A DNA stretch of 64,000 nucleotides from Vanessa cardui. Lineage: Eukaryota > Arthropoda > Insecta > Lepidoptera > Nymphalidae. Positions 44,104 through 56,515 of this stretch are shown piece by piece (within the stretch, counting starts at the first letter, position 1; the number at the start of each line of letters is the position of its first letter). The notes under the pieces were generated by a model, which saw only the letters and a program-made list of their open reading frames with translations, had not been told where the DNA came from and did no database searches. A program made the translations under genes and the position numbers. The DNA lies in contig NC_061141.1 in the NCBI RefSeq assembly GCF_905220365.1, forward strand, positions 3,851,501 to 3,915,500. The letters run 5' to 3'.

Positions 44104-44146
44104 ATGGAACTTACCTTACCAAATATTTTGGTAATGTAAGTTCCAT
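44104..44146. repeat. 20-bp inverted repeat, one mismatch, 3-base loop
   Basis: ATGGAACTTACCTTACCAAA, loop TAT, then the complement with one mismatch (C opposite A). Confidence 0.93.
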
Positions 44147-44251
44147 ATTGTTTCATAATTCTAACGTATTGTAAGACAATACTTTTATCTTGTACTAAAA
44201 ATAAATTAATTGCAGCGAATTGTTATTTCAATTTTATATTTACATCCGTTC

Positions 44252-44267
44252 GCCGACAGATGGCGCT
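44252..44267 (+). promoter_or_regulatory. CTCF-like motif downstream of the zinc-finger gene
   Basis: GCCGACAGATGGCGCT, differing at one base from GCCGACAGAGGGCGCT at 6.9 kb. Confidence 0.35.
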
Positions 44268-44662
44268 AATAGTAACAAAACTGAAAAGACTAATGTATAA
44301 AAATATATCGGAGGTGTTTAACTTTTATTTTAAGAATAGATATTGATTTAGTACAAAATCATCAAACATACGATATTTGCAGTCATTATATACAAATCTT
44401 ATAAGGGTTTTTTGGAAAATTCTGTGTAGGTGGTGTATCTATTTGTGCACATGTATACGTAGAAAAACATCCTACACATAAGTATTTATAATTACTTATT
44501 AGCGGTGTTGTCCATAACCTCGAACCACGAGATGTTTTAACCATATAAAAACATCAGATTTTATTTCTGTTTATTCAAGATACCAATGAAATGGTCTTAC
44601 TAATTTGTTCTTGGACTTTGGTAATTCGAAGTATTCATTCCATGTTTGTACTATCTTATTAA

Positions 44663-44700
44663 CCCTGTACGACATCCTGTACAAAGAATGTCGTACAGGG
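44663..44700. repeat. 13-bp inverted repeat
   Basis: CCCTGTACGACAT and ATGTCGTACAGGG with a 12-base loop that repeats CCTGTAC. Confidence 0.9.
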
Positions 44701-44847
44701 AAGGAACTACCCACCTAGACGAGCTGCAAATTTTAAGGAGCGAAGGAGCTGAACAGAGTAATTGATCACTTAAAAGTACCCAGCACAATGTACTGACTGA
44801 CTGACCTGTGTAAATAGCATGTAATTAAATATACATCAAATTCATTA

Positions 44848-45062
44848 CATAGTATAAAACAAAGTCACTTTCTCTGTCCCTATATATCTTTGTATGCTTA
44901 AATCTTTAAAACTACGCAAAGGATTTTGATGCGGTTTTTTTTAATAGATAGAGTGACTCAAGAAGGCCTTTAGTTAAAGTAAAGAAACACTTATAACTTT
45001 AGAAATTTCCACTGTGATGTCATATCACTTGAACCGTGCGAAGCCGGGTCTGCTCGCTAGTA
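44848..45062 (+). repeat. Repeat F, complete
   Basis: ACATAGTATAAAACAAAGTC to CGTGCGAAGCCGGGTCTGCT and CGCTAGTA. Confidence 0.83.
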
Positions 45063-45639
45063 CTTAAATAAAATGTTAATCTTTTCTTCATAATGATTCT
45101 CATTTACATCGCAATCAATTCCCTTTACAAGTATTGTAAAGAATCGTTCAGAGCCTCAATTTAAACTACTGTAAATTCCACATCGTTAATTTTTCCATTG
45201 AGAATCAGTCAATTTGCAACTAATTACATATAAGCTACGTTCATACCATTAACCGCAAAAATATATCGTCGAAGAAAGGCAGGCATTACATGTAGAATGC
45301 AACAATAAAACGCGAATTACATTCGTACAGTTTTTTACCAAAGGCTTGCGCGTGTCTGACACGTGATCGAAAATATTAAAACTGGTGTTAGATCTGACAC
45401 GCGGCCTTTCCCACCAATAAATAGAGAAATCTTCTGACAGCCCTATTGAGTAAAACCAACTCGTAACTATCAAGCCAAATTAAACCTTATTGTCAATGCA
45501 AAACGTTCAATTTCCATCATCATTAGAACAACTGATCAAAGTAAGCGATGATTTGCGAAATTGTATTCTATGACTATCGTATAAGGTTGAGTTTCAAATG
45601 GGTGGCTAAATAGTAAAATTAGGGTTGTCGTCAATGATC

Positions 45640-45790
45640 TAAATACCGCCCCCGACGGTTATCGAATAATTCCCCGGCACGTGTTGGTCGCGTTTTTTTA
45701 TCGAATTTTTTATTTCGGCGTGCGAATCTCGAAGTGGCGTCTGGTGCTGACTTGCTCTCAATGGAAACCATTGTGGGAACGATTTAACGG
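45640..45790. promoter_or_regulatory. CpG-rich unique block with an E-box
   Basis: CCGCCCCCGACGGTTATCGA and GGCACGTGTTGGTCGCG (E-box CACGTG). No repeat match; regulatory role only inferred. Confidence 0.25.
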
Positions 45791-45840
45791 ATTCCGGATT
45801 GGAATTGAGAACTATTTTGTAGAATTTTAAGAAAATCAAG

Positions 45841-46166
45841 TATAGCACGACACAACTTAGTAAGAGCATCGGCAAAATTCGTAAAACCGATCACATCCGA
45901 ATTAAGTACGCTATTCCAAATTATCAATATTTATTTCTTATATGAATATGATCTTTACACAAACGTAAAAACTTGTAATGTCATATAACCTAATATATTC
46001 GCCAATTTGATACGTCGATTTAAATGCATCAGGTTGAACTGACGTGATATAGCGACGAATAGCGTCGAATGGTGCGATATGGAGCTATTTCTATTGGTTG
46101 TATAAATCGGCAATAATCGGTTTTATTGAATTTGTCGATGCTACATCTAAGTTGTATCGTACTATA
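45841..46166 (+). mobile_element. MITE-1 copy 3
   Basis: 326 bp, same orientation and order as copy 1 (TATAGCACGACACAACTTAG to AAGTTGTATCGTACTATA). Confidence 0.86.
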
Positions 46167-46894
46167 CCTAAGTAGCCAATACATAGCATGAATATAGTAT
46201 TAATTTTATTATCATATGTTATAGAATAGAAATCATAAAATTATTGTAACATTTGTTTTCAATACACATTTAAAAAGATATTAAATTCATAAAGACAAAT
46301 ATATATAATAATTAAAACAATCAGACCCCATACACAAAAACATAGATCATAAAATTAATTTTAATCAAACATAATAATGGCAACACTTGAAATATTAAAT
46401 CCCTAGATAATAACGATAAAATGAGCTATCAATTTCATACAATATCATTCACAAACAAACAACCGTCCAACAGACCCTATCAAGTCCCCCAATGTCATAT
46501 TTTGATTATGATATCAGAGTTCCATGGCACTTTTTATACCCATTGTCCTCTAATACACGAATTAAACCATTAAAAGTCGCGTGCCAACACGATATGTAAT
46601 ATTTCAACTGTATAATAGATTCGATTATTGTTATAAATGTTTCTTTATGTGAGAAAGTGTTTTATATTTAGGATTTATATTGATTGTTTGTTTTTTATGA
46701 CATCCTATTTTGCATTTTAGTATATATTTTTATTAGTTATATAATATGTACAGGAATATTATAGTTGTTTTTTTTTCTGTGAAATATAATTGTCATGATT
46801 TTTAAATATACTTATATAATTTTAATTGAAATAATAATATTTAGTACGGTTTTCATTTCTAAATACGTTTTTTTAATTGAAATATAATTTATTA

Positions 46895-47060
46895 GTATGA
46901 TTATTGATTCGGCTATCGACACCGTACAGTGGGACTCCCGCCAATTCCTCTCGTGGCGTGGTGCGCCAACTGGTACTGCCTGGCACGAGAAAAACAAAAG
47001 GCGGTTGATTTTGAACCGGGTTGGGAAAAAGTAAACTAGATGGAGGTTGGGCGTTGTTAT
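46895..47060. promoter_or_regulatory. GC-rich unique block
   Basis: CCGCCAATTCCTCTCGTGGC, GTGGTGCGCCAACTGG and AGGCGGTTGATTTTGAACCG stand out from the flanking AT-rich DNA. No coding support. Confidence 0.25.
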
Positions 47061-47429
47061 TACAGGGTTATCTTAAAAATTAATTGGGGTGATTGATTGT
47101 ACAACCTGGAATTATGCCGATTGAACCTATTATGTTAAATAAATGTATTTATATCTAATCGAGCTGAGTTTGGATTTATAAATTAATATTTTCACCCTTG
47201 GTATTTATAATCCCATACATACAATTAAAGATTGAACAGAAACAGAATACATGAATTCGTTTGCAATTTAATGAAATTGACACAGAATAGATCATCCACG
47301 TTTAAAGTTTTTTAATAAGAGCCAGTAAATCCACACACTATCTAGTATATTTTATATTCTGTATGAAGCATTCTTGACGAACGTATGAAACTCCAATTCT
47401 GCGTAAGATATATTAAGTAACAATTATTA

Positions 47430-47600
47430 ACGATGCAAGCACGGTCGCACGCGACGCGCACGCTTCGAGGATTAAACGCATTTGACAATGCGACGTCTTT
47501 ATCGAAACGGATTAACGACAGTTTGACGTTAATGAAGTATGTCATTGTTATTTTTTTGATGACAAATTTTTTACGTTTTTTTTGCAATAAAGCCGAGTTC
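47430..47600. promoter_or_regulatory. CpG-rich unique block
   Basis: GCACGGTCGCACGCGACGCG and AATGCGACGTCTTTATCGAA. A 61-residue frame (47433-47618) lies here but has no splice or domain support. Confidence 0.25.
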
Positions 47601-47734
47601 ACACGCGTCGTAGCTTAAGTGATTTGAACAGAGATTTGAGTGTCTGAATAGTCTTTAAATCCAATTGAATAATGACTATGTTTAAAAACAATAGAATTAT
47701 TTCCAACAAACAATGTTACATATATATTTATATT

Positions 47735-47870
47735 GTTTATTTATTTATTTATTTACTTAGGACAACCAACAGTAGATACAATAACACATTGAATACGTAC
47801 AATATAACAACTGGAATTAAGGAAAATGTTCTACTAATTACAGGTAGTCTCGGCATGCACTTATAACATT
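47735..47870 (-). mobile_element. Non-LTR retrotransposon 3' UTR, same family as at 60.6 kb
   Basis: Shares CCAACCAACAGTAGATACAA (here ACAACCAACAGTAGATACAA) and TTACAGGTAGTCTCGGC with 60589-60700. The tail is (TAAA)n on the minus strand. Confidence 0.75.
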
Positions 47871-48834
47871 ACAGTACGTGAGTGTGTAAGTGAAAACAAA
47901 TAACGATTCTAATAAACTATTAATTAATAAAAAATATTTTTAATTAATAATTAGAAAATAAATATTAAAGCATTAACTATCTAAACAAAAATTAACATTA
48001 ATATTTATATTTCTCTAGATTACAACATTTCATTGAATTAATTTATGTTAGGAGTAGCAATAACAACACACTAATTACAATGGGCTGTACAAATAAATTC
48101 ATTTATTTTTTTAATGAACAGATTTTGTTTAACAACAAAGTGATTATTATTATTATTATATACACACTTATACTATAGGTAGATCTAGTTATTAATAGTT
48201 TGTTTATTGGTACTAAAAATACTGGTAATTAAATTATTACAGAAGCCTGGAGTATAGATATTTTGTAAAAATCCCATGCTTAAACAAAATGCAGCTTTAA
48301 GAAGGCCTCATCCATATCATACATCTGTTCTCATATAAAAAAAAAACTTATATATGCCTTGCAACTCATGAATTATTTATCATTAAAACAAATTAAAACC
48401 TATAAAGGTCAATGAACTCGCCAAGATATTTCGAATAAATAAAAATATGGATATCATTCAATTGTTCGTTTGAAAAATAAACAGAAAAGTTTAAAAAGAC
48501 CAACGAAATGTAATGATCGTTATTTTCATTAAAACATTCAACCCAAAACTACAGGCGGACTTAAAAAAATCAATCGCAGAGAAGCTGGGTCGGTTGTACC
48601 GTCATATATCACGCATGGGCGGAGAGGCAAATTGTTCGCTAACCTGATTACAACTGCTAGTTCCACATTGTCTTTACCCCCCTGTCCCCCCTTTTTAACA
48701 ATACGTTGTACGACTAGATGAGCTATGTTAGTGTAAAATTCAAACTAATAATAACATATTTTAAGTGTTATACTATTTTGATATTTTTCTTAGTAAGTAA
48801 TACTTAATTTGTATTTTTAATTTATTGTTAACTA
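47871..48834. other. No gene seen
   Basis: AT-rich; a GC-richer patch at 48570-48700 (GGTCGGTTGTACCGTCATAT, then a C-run) is unassigned. Confidence 0.55.
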
Positions 48835-49075
48835 ACGACCCTTTTCGGCTTCGCATAGGTGGACTTTTATATTGTTGCTATTTATTTACATATTTTAGTT
48901 GCGTTTTTCCGAAATGTTTAAAAATCGTCATTTTTATTCACTCAAAAACCTTAATAAATTATATACCAAGACCTTACAAATGCCTCTGTCCATTAGTGAA
49001 AGCCTCATGAAAATCCGTTCAGGGGTTTTGGAGTTTAGCGCGAACATACAGACAGACAGCCAGCCAGAATTACAA
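48835..49075 (+). repeat. Repeat E-like element
   Basis: CGGCTTCGCATAGGTGGACT at one end; GAAAGCCTCATGAAAATCCG and ATACAGACAGACAGCC at the other. A 64-residue frame in it is not a gene. Confidence 0.6.
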
Positions 49076-49245
49076 GATTCAGTTCGGGCGTGAAATAAAA
49101 AAAGCATTCAGAAAATATTATATTTATTGATGTGAAATATGAGTTATCTTTTGGCGTCCATGGGGTTAAGACCGATTCGTCTGCCGTCACAAATGATGGC
49201 ATGAGGCTTTTCTTTGTCATCTCCGAACAGCTGATTTGTACTTGA

Positions 49246-49446
49246 TCAAAAATCAAAATCAAAATAAACTTTATTCAAGTAGACTTTTATAAGCACTTTT
49301 GAATCGTCATTTTACAATTAAGTGAAGCTACCACCGGTTCGGAAAGTAGATTCTACCGCGAAGAATCGGCAAGAAACAGCAACGGCAAGTAGTTACTCTT
49401 TTTTAACATTTAAAAAATACAACGTCATGTTAATTAAATACAAATA
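49246..49446 (-). mobile_element. LINE-D 3' end, well preserved
   Basis: (AAAATC)n tail, AATAAACTTTATTCAAGTAG, GCTACCACCGGTTCGGAAAG and ATACAACGTCATGTTAATTA. A small duplication (AGAAACAGCAACGGCAAGT) interrupts the usual AAGAAACTCAGTAGT. Confidence 0.85.
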
Positions 49447-49738
49447 TCTTTAATTACCTTGAGTTATTTTACATATTTTGATGGTACACATCATTATACT
49501 AATAAGATCAGTAGGTATTTCCCAACGAACAAACGTTTATTTTGTTGGTAGAATTGTTGGCAAAATTGGAAAAATCTTTTGAGGAATTAAAACATTTTGG
49601 TGAACTATATGTTGTCAATTTAATTTACATTAAATATCAATTAAATCATCATTTCAAACGATCATGATTTATACAGCAACTATTTTTAAGTCTGTAGTTA
49701 GGACCTTTTTAAATAATTACGTAAATAAATTGATATGT

Positions 49739-49910
49739 ACTAATATTTTAAATGTAAAAGTAACTCTGTGTGTCTGTTGCTCTATCGCTACCAAACCGCT
49801 GAACTGATTTTGATGAAATTTGATATGAAGCAAACTTGAACTCCAAAGAAAGACATAGGATACTTTTTGCCTAACACATGACAACCATACCCCTAACTAC
49901 TAGTATTAAA
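49739..49910 (+). repeat. Repeat E
   Basis: TACTAATATTTTAAATGTAA, CGCTGAACTGATTTTGATGA, GAAGCAAACTTGAACTCC, CAACCATACCCCTAACTACT. Confidence 0.8.
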
Positions 49911-49999
49911 TAAATCCCATTTTTAAACATTGCATAGCGGATGTAGGGTTAACAACAGATATCTTTAAATCTCATCTGCGACTAAAGATTATTTAAATA

Positions 50000-50285
50000 A
50001 AGTAAAGTAACAACCCGTAAATTTTCCACTGCTGGGCTATGGTCTCCTCTTCCATTAAGGAGAGGGTTTGGAATATATTCCACGACGCTGTTCCAATGCG
50101 GTTTGGTGGAATTCACATGTGGCAGAATTTCGATGAAATTAGACATGTATGTTTTCCTTCACCGCCGAGCATGAGATGAATTATAAACACAAATTAAGCA
50201 CATATATATAGTGGTGCTTGCCTGGGTTTGAACACGCAATCATCGGTTACGACGCACTCGTTCTAACCACTGGGCCATCTCATTT
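50000..50285 (-). mobile_element. SINE-B, complete
   Basis: An (AGTAA)n tail, the full body and head (CACTGGGCCATCTCATTTC) are present. The region of AAACCTGCATG to CATCGTGAGG has a 20-base deletion. Confidence 0.84.
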
Positions 50286-50859
50286 CCTAAATGTAATTAA
50301 TAGATATAGCATTGAATGAACGTTATGTCATATTAGCAAATCATTTCGAACATTGTCATATAAGTTCATGCATTCGCTCCTATTGTCATATGTAGTCATA
50401 TCTAGTATTTCATTGTTTGATAAATTTCTCTATAAATTCATTATGGATCCACAATGGGGATGCCGATTGTTGTAATTTCATTTCGTGGCTGGAAGTCGGA
50501 TTGAATTCGCTTTTTATGGGAATGAGATGGGTTTTGGTATGAAATAATTTAATATTAATGCAGATATGATTCTCTATGAGGTTTTAATGATTTTGAAACG
50601 TATTTTGTGTGTAATCTTTGTAACAACTTGGAAATGGAGTTATTGTTTTGTAATTAATATTATGTCTTTTGTAGTTCACGATGCAAATAGATTGAATTAT
50701 GTATGTTTTTATGATTGGTAAAGCCTAGTGGCTAGGTTGCTCGGAGTTCATAAGGCTGATATAGTAAGTTAATTTACCTTAAATAGATAACATATTACTA
50801 TGGTCGTTATGGAAACATCTCATCGGTTTATGAGAGTAAGGAAATATGTTTGAGTCCCG

Positions 50860-51000
50860 TGTAAGGTCATAAGTTTTTTCAATTTACCCCTTCAGGGGGG
50901 GAATGGGTATCACGATTTGTGTGCAAACTAGTGTGTTTGTAAAGTTTTATAAAGCGCGGGTAAAGCCACAAGTTGAGCTAGTATCTAATATTTGAAATTA
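50860..51000 (+). repeat. Repeat fragment related to E
   Basis: TACCCCTTCAGGGGGGGAAT, then GCGCGGGTAAAGCCACAAG and TTGAGCTAGTA, a typical LINE 3' end motif. Confidence 0.45.
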
Positions 51001-51384
51001 TGAATATTTTTGACCATGACTCAAAACAATTTTATATATACAATCTCTACTTGGCATACATAATTCATATAAAAATACCGTCAACAAAACACACATATGT
51101 ATAATAAGTTATTAAAGTACCGTCACCAAAAGAATACAATTTATATTATAAGTAATAATTACAGCTATAAAAATATTTTCCTCAAATCGAGTAGTATGTT
51201 GGGCTGAAGTCGATTACATTAGCGGACCCTCGCTGACGCAATGAGGGTCGGAGAGTCTTTATGCAATAACTGCCTAATTTGATTTTTATTTTGATCTCAT
51301 TTGTACATTGTACCCCTGATTGTCCCCGCGGGTAGCGACGTTAGCGGTAGTTCTTGTAATATAATCATATTAGAGTTTGCTAGA

Positions 51385-51500
51385 CTGAGATGGCCCAGGG
51401 GCAGAAACAACTGCGTTTTCATGTGTTTGTATTCATAATTCACATAACTCGGCGGTAAAGATGGTAAGGAAACTTGCACGTTTCGAGTGAAATTACCCTT
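51385..51500 (+). mobile_element. SINE-B remnant with large internal deletion
   Basis: The head GAGATGGCCCAG is joined to TTCATGTGTTTGTATTCATA, then CGGCGGTAAAGATGGTAAGG. Box B is lost. Confidence 0.55.
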
Positions 51501-51950
51501 ATGGCAATCCGAATCTGATCAAGTTGGCGCATAGTAAAATAAGTTATAAAATTAATTGCTTTTATTTTTTATTTCTTAATCGGAATACTTTTATTTTATT
51601 GAAAATGTTTAAACAATTACAAAACTAAACAAAAAAAAAATCGTTGACTTTATTGACTGTGTTGTTTGTATATTTAATAGTATTTCCTTTAATATACTAA
51701 TTAATTATCTGAATTAATATTTATTGAATTGAGTTTGATTCTTCGCTAAATCTTCGCCCTTATAAAATAGCCACTATTTTCATAACATCTGAGGTATAGA
51801 AACCCAAACACCTGTGTGGGTGGCAAAAACAACAATAAAAAAACATCTCTCCAAGCTCGCATAAAGGGTTACGTTAGCAAACGTTAGTATAATTAACCAA
51901 CATTTGATTGCTTCGTATGTCATGAAGTTATTTCCATATCATTCACAAAC

Positions 51951-52141
51951 TAGCTGCTTCCCGCGGGTTCGTTCGCGTTTTAAGGGTTCGGTTGACAAGT
52001 GTTAGGCAAAAAAGTAGCCTAAATCGTTCGTTGGAATTCAAATTTGTTTTATACCAAATTTCATCAAATTCGGTTCAGCGGTTAGCTAGTGAAAGAGCGA
52101 CAAAGAAACAGATATACTTACACATTTATTATATTAATATA
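51951..52141 (-). repeat. Repeat E, complete
   Basis: AACTAGCTGCTTCCCGCGGG to ACACATTTATTATATTAATA, complement of the family. Confidence 0.82.
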
Positions 52142-52566
52142 CATTGCCTTCAAATATAACAATGTTTATCAAATTAAAATTCAGAAAACAATGGTTGATA
52201 ATGTACTTTGAAATTACTTGAAGCAAAACAAACCTTTGTTTTATCTATTATATTATAACCTAGTGTTTTACACTCGTAATACACAACACCACATGCGCGA
52301 TCGTCAATTTATAAAAATGCACACGATATTGACTCTTTATGCTTTAGAAATAGAAACGTAAATTGTTTATACGATTTTGTCTAAATAGACAGAAGTTTAT
52401 ATGAGCGTGTAGAATAATTTAATATGTGATGCGCAAAAGGTCTTGACCGGTTTTTTTTTATTTCCACGAATTTCTGTATTGTAATATTTTGAATATGTTT
52501 TAATATAGATTTAAAATTGCAGGATAATTGCTTAACGTTAAAAAAAAGCAAGCAACTGTCCAGTGC

Positions 52567-52578
52567 CCCCCCCCCCCA
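52567..52578 (+). repeat. Short poly(C) run
   Basis: An unbroken run of about a dozen C, odd in DNA this AT-rich; its length should be treated with care because sequencing often errs here. Confidence 0.7.
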
Positions 52579-52585
52579 GTACGAT

Positions 52586-52690
52586 TTGGTGGACACGATT
52601 TCCATCACCAACGAGCACGAGGTGAATTAAAACACAAGATAAACACGAGTCTCGCCCAGAGATGACTCAGAACATGGATCTCGAAATTTG
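52586..52690 (-). mobile_element. SINE-B remnant, badly decayed
   Basis: TTGGTGGACACGATTTCCAT, CACCAACGAGCACGAGGTGA and a late AGAGCACGC trace recall the minus-strand family order. Confidence 0.4.
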
Positions 52691-53130
52691 AGAGTCCTTA
52701 GAGCACGCAGAATCACATTTTTCATCCTATAATTAAATATTATTACTTTATAATTACCTATTTAGTTAAAGAAGAAGTAGTCTCATTTTATTTCTTATCT
52801 GTTCTTCTTATGCTGAAGCCAGACGTGTTGATAGTTGTTTTGTGTCATTTAATATTCTACAAGGCGAATTTGCGGATCTATTTGCGTACAAAAACAAATA
52901 TACAGGTTAAGACTGTCATAGATTAAAACTTCGAAAAACGTCCAAGAAACATATAAAGAATTTTCATTATAAGATTTAAGATTGAATGCTAGTCTAACAA
53001 AAAATTAAATTTGGCTTAAAATCTATCTATCATATTGAAACAGCTGATCTGTTTTTATCCGGCTCGAAGGACCATTTTTAGTAAACGCTTCGTTCTCAAG
53101 TAACGCTGGTTATAAAAACAACTGGAGAAG

Positions 53131-53184
53131 ATGGAAACATACGATCGGCGTCAAACAACTACGTCTCATATTGACAACGATCAG
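53131..53184 (+). CDS. Candidate first coding exon of a small unknown gene
   Basis: An ATG in strong context (GAAG-ATG-G) opens METYDRRQTTTSHIDNDQ and meets a good donor CAG|GTAACT in phase 0. The frame closes soon after the donor, so it would have to be spliced. A TATAAAA lies 20 bases before the ATG. No similarity recognised. The next candidate exon in the same phase is at 62618. A chance match is quite possible. Confidence 0.3.
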
Positions 53185-56100
53185 GTAACTTATTGACCTA
53201 CTGTTGACTTAATCACTAATATAGTTTACGATAGTTCTCTTAGGCTATTTGTAATAAAGATCGCCTGTTTTGTAAAATACAACAGTAGATAATAAATTAG
53301 TATTGATCTAATACAACTTCTTTCTTTTGTTATTTGTCACGTTTGACCCCCAAAAATATTCTATGAGAGACGCCTTCAGAGGAATCGTAAATCAGTTCGA
53401 ACCTAGGTTTAGCAAATTTACTAAATTTTAAGTCTACCGGTTTCTTGGAGAACGCTATGCAAATTTTAGTTTTGAACGCACTATCTAGAAAATCGTAGCG
53501 GTTAATCTTAATTCAAATAAATTTAACAACACGATAAATGTATTAAAAATTGTAACAATTAAAGCAGGTTTAGTTGTATTAATATTGGTAATAGTACTCA
53601 ATAGCATAGTAAATTTTTATATAATGTCATTTTAATTCCATTTTTAAAATTTAATCAGGTTTTTTAATATAGATAATTATTTAATAAAAAAAATAAAACA
53701 AATCTATCGCAGTCTTACATCACAAGAGGTCAGTCCTGTTGCTATTTATCGCCTTGTATACGGTTATTAGATTTAACCAAAATAAATAATAATATATTAT
53801 GTTATCAACAGGCACAAAGACAGTAGTTGCTGAATATAGTATTGCTATATTAATTTACTGTGAATGTAATATAACACTTTTATTGTTTTATGTTTTCAAT
53901 ATTTTTATTTATTAATGGTAAAAGTAACACCAGTGTCTTGTCACATTTTTTCAAGGTCATTTAAAAATAAAAATCAAACTAACCTATGTAAAATATAAAA
54001 TCTAATTTTAAACAAAATTATATAATAAATTTAAGAATTAAGAAATAACTAAAACAAAACATAAAAGCTAATAATAACATAAAATAAAAACAAAACTTAA
54101 GCATATTACTTATAAGGTATGAGATCTTTGGAATGTTTAACAAAATAATTTATATTATTTTGACATGTGTCAAATATGTGTTCCGTTAGATGACAACTCA
54201 TCAAACGAATTCATAAGCCTATTAAAAGAATATTTACTTAAAATTGTTTTAGATGTTGGAGTGGATAAAACACAATTGATTATTTAAATATTTTCATGAA
54301 GTAGCATGAAAATCATAATCATATGTAAATGTAATACACATATAATCTAGATTGAGTTATAATGATTTTGGTCTATATGGATTTTTAAATAACAAATATT
54401 CAAGTGAAGCGATAAAAACGCAGCGTTTTCATAGCGCAGTGATTTATTTCCACATCGCTTGTGATTCGCGACTGAATCCCCAACGAAGCAGTCAGGAGGG
54501 TACGCTTGCTCGTGGCAGCTTGTTTGAACAAAAGGGTTTTTGAAAATACGCCTCCGTCCGACGGATTGTCTCGTTGACGTTCTGATTGGATTACGCGTAC
54601 CGAATCTAGATAACTTTGATTCGGTTTATATTGAAGATGGGATTTTGCCGCTTTTTTAAATCGAAAATTTGATAATGGTTCGGTGATGTCATATGAAAAC
54701 TTTTTGGTAAATTCATTTAATGCAACCTTAAATTGCTTTTGGCAAAAAAAAATTGGAGCAACCTACGTACAAAACATATTTACTAATAGTACTTGTTCCA
54801 AATTCAAAAATTCGTAACGAATTGAACTATATACTTTAAAATTGTATTAGAACTTTTATATGATCGTTTATTATAATCGTTTTATTTTAAAACTTGATAT
54901 TATATGTTAATAGAACATATTCCCGCAATGAATGTATATGAATGAGAGTATATGTGTATAGAATGAGTATATATCAGTGTGCATATCACCAGTTTAAAAA
55001 TATAGAATACTAGTTGATCCGAAGACAGGATACCTCAGCTATCAATATTTTTGTAGAGTTCCTATTAATAAGAGACTAAATATGTATTTGTAAAGTATTA
55101 ATTCTTTAAGTAACCGGTAACTTCAACGCTCACTGTTACCCATGTAAACCGCAAATTCGACATATAACTACTAAGTTTTCTGAAACTTTACAGCTCACTA
55201 CGCGTTCTTCAAAAAAAAATCTAAAAAGCTTTAGTAACTTTTAAAGTAAAACCGAATAGAGTCGGTAAAATCGTTTAATTATAATATGACCAAGGGTAGT
55301 AAGAAGTATTCATTTAATATACAGATTATATTACTCTATCTAGAAATATTATTTTGTCGGTAATTGGATATTAAAAACCTCCTTCTTCTTAAACTCTTTT
55401 TATTATACAGATTATAATTTAAAATGTAGACGAAATATATGAATGAATTATAAGCGAGGTTGTCACTATGGAAATCTGAATAATAATGCAAAGTGCAACA
55501 ATTTCACGTAACCACAGTTCGCATCGGAATATTACTTCCACTAGGTATTTAAATACAAAATTGCCTCTGAATAATGCGAACAATAGTCGTTACGTGTAAC
55601 ACAATGAAGGGTCCCGCAGACCTATTCTGAAAATTAAAAACGAAATTCGCATCGGAATCGGATTCCGCACGAGTGGCCGTCGAAAATGGAAACTTAACAA
55701 CCGCGGTAAATAACCACAAATCACCGCATCCTAACACCCGAGGCGAGATTTAAATTCACGCGAATGTTGCCATCGAATTTTGGTGTCGGTTTCCATTACA
55801 CTTCGAGTCTTTGACAATCGAGTTTTAAACATCTCGTGTCGGATCAATAAGTTATAATAAAATAAATTTTTTAATTTACCTGTTTCATAATTACTAAACT
55901 TTTTTTGTCTCAACAATCTGTCAAATCTGATAATGCGTTAAGTATATGTTAGCTATTAAATACGCACACTAGTAAAACAGCATGACATTTGGCTAGTGTC
56001 AAGTCTGTTACGCACACATAGATAACAAAATTGGGTCGTTTGTTTTAGGTACGATATTATATCTAGATAAATGTAAAATAGAAACATTAAAGTAAAAATT

Positions 56101-56186
56101 TTCGCAGAAATCCCGGCTGTTTTAGAAAATAATATTTATAAATGGTATGTAATTATGAAGATATCAATTATTGAGATATAATTGTA
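53185..56186. other. No gene seen
   Basis: AT-rich. A GC-richer patch at 54420-54620 and the Runt-like cluster at 55.5-55.8 kb are the only departures. Confidence 0.55.
55500..55800. promoter_or_regulatory. Runt-like motif cluster in GC-richer DNA
   Basis: TAACCACAG (55509), AACCGCGG (about 55700) and AACCACAAA (about 55711) match the Runt/RUNX core (AACCRCA) to differing degrees. Minus-strand frames across this block show no other coding support. Confidence 0.22.
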
Positions 56187-56515
56187 AATTCAAATCGTTT
56201 GTAAAAAATACATTGGTAGAAAAAGCATATTATTCGATACAAGATTTTATAGATGATAAAAAAGCTTGGAGTTAATACCTGTTGACTTCCAAGCAGGATA
56301 TATTAATTTAAATAATTGTATTTAACTAACTTAAGACTTTGTATTTTTTAAAAGTTAAAAAAGAGTAACTACTGAGTTTCTTGCCGGTTCTTCTCCGTAG
56401 AATCTATTTTCCGAACCGGTGGTAGCTTCACTAAATTGTGAAATGTCGATTCAAAAGTGCTTGTAAAAGCCTACTTAAATAAAGTTTATTTTGATTTGAT
56501 TTGATTTGATTTGAA
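56187..56515 (+). mobile_element. LINE-D 3' end with last 29 codons
   Basis: KFKSFVKNTLVEKAYYSIQD, then FIDDKKAWS and stop, nearly the same as the copy at 40534-40985, followed by the full 3' UTR and a TTTGATTTGATTTGATTTGA tail. Confidence 0.87.

Larger units (their letters stand above)
43335..44847. other. No gene seen
   Basis: Intergenic DNA after the zinc-finger gene, with two inverted repeats and AGATGGCG motifs (43625, 44257). Confidence 0.55.

Noticed and set aside
44104..44146. microRNA precursor
   Set aside because: A 3-base loop with near-perfect 20-bp arms is too short for a typical pre-miRNA.
48661..48700. Short C-rich run as a regulatory site
   Set aside because: A simple C/T-rich patch; nothing beyond composition supports a function.
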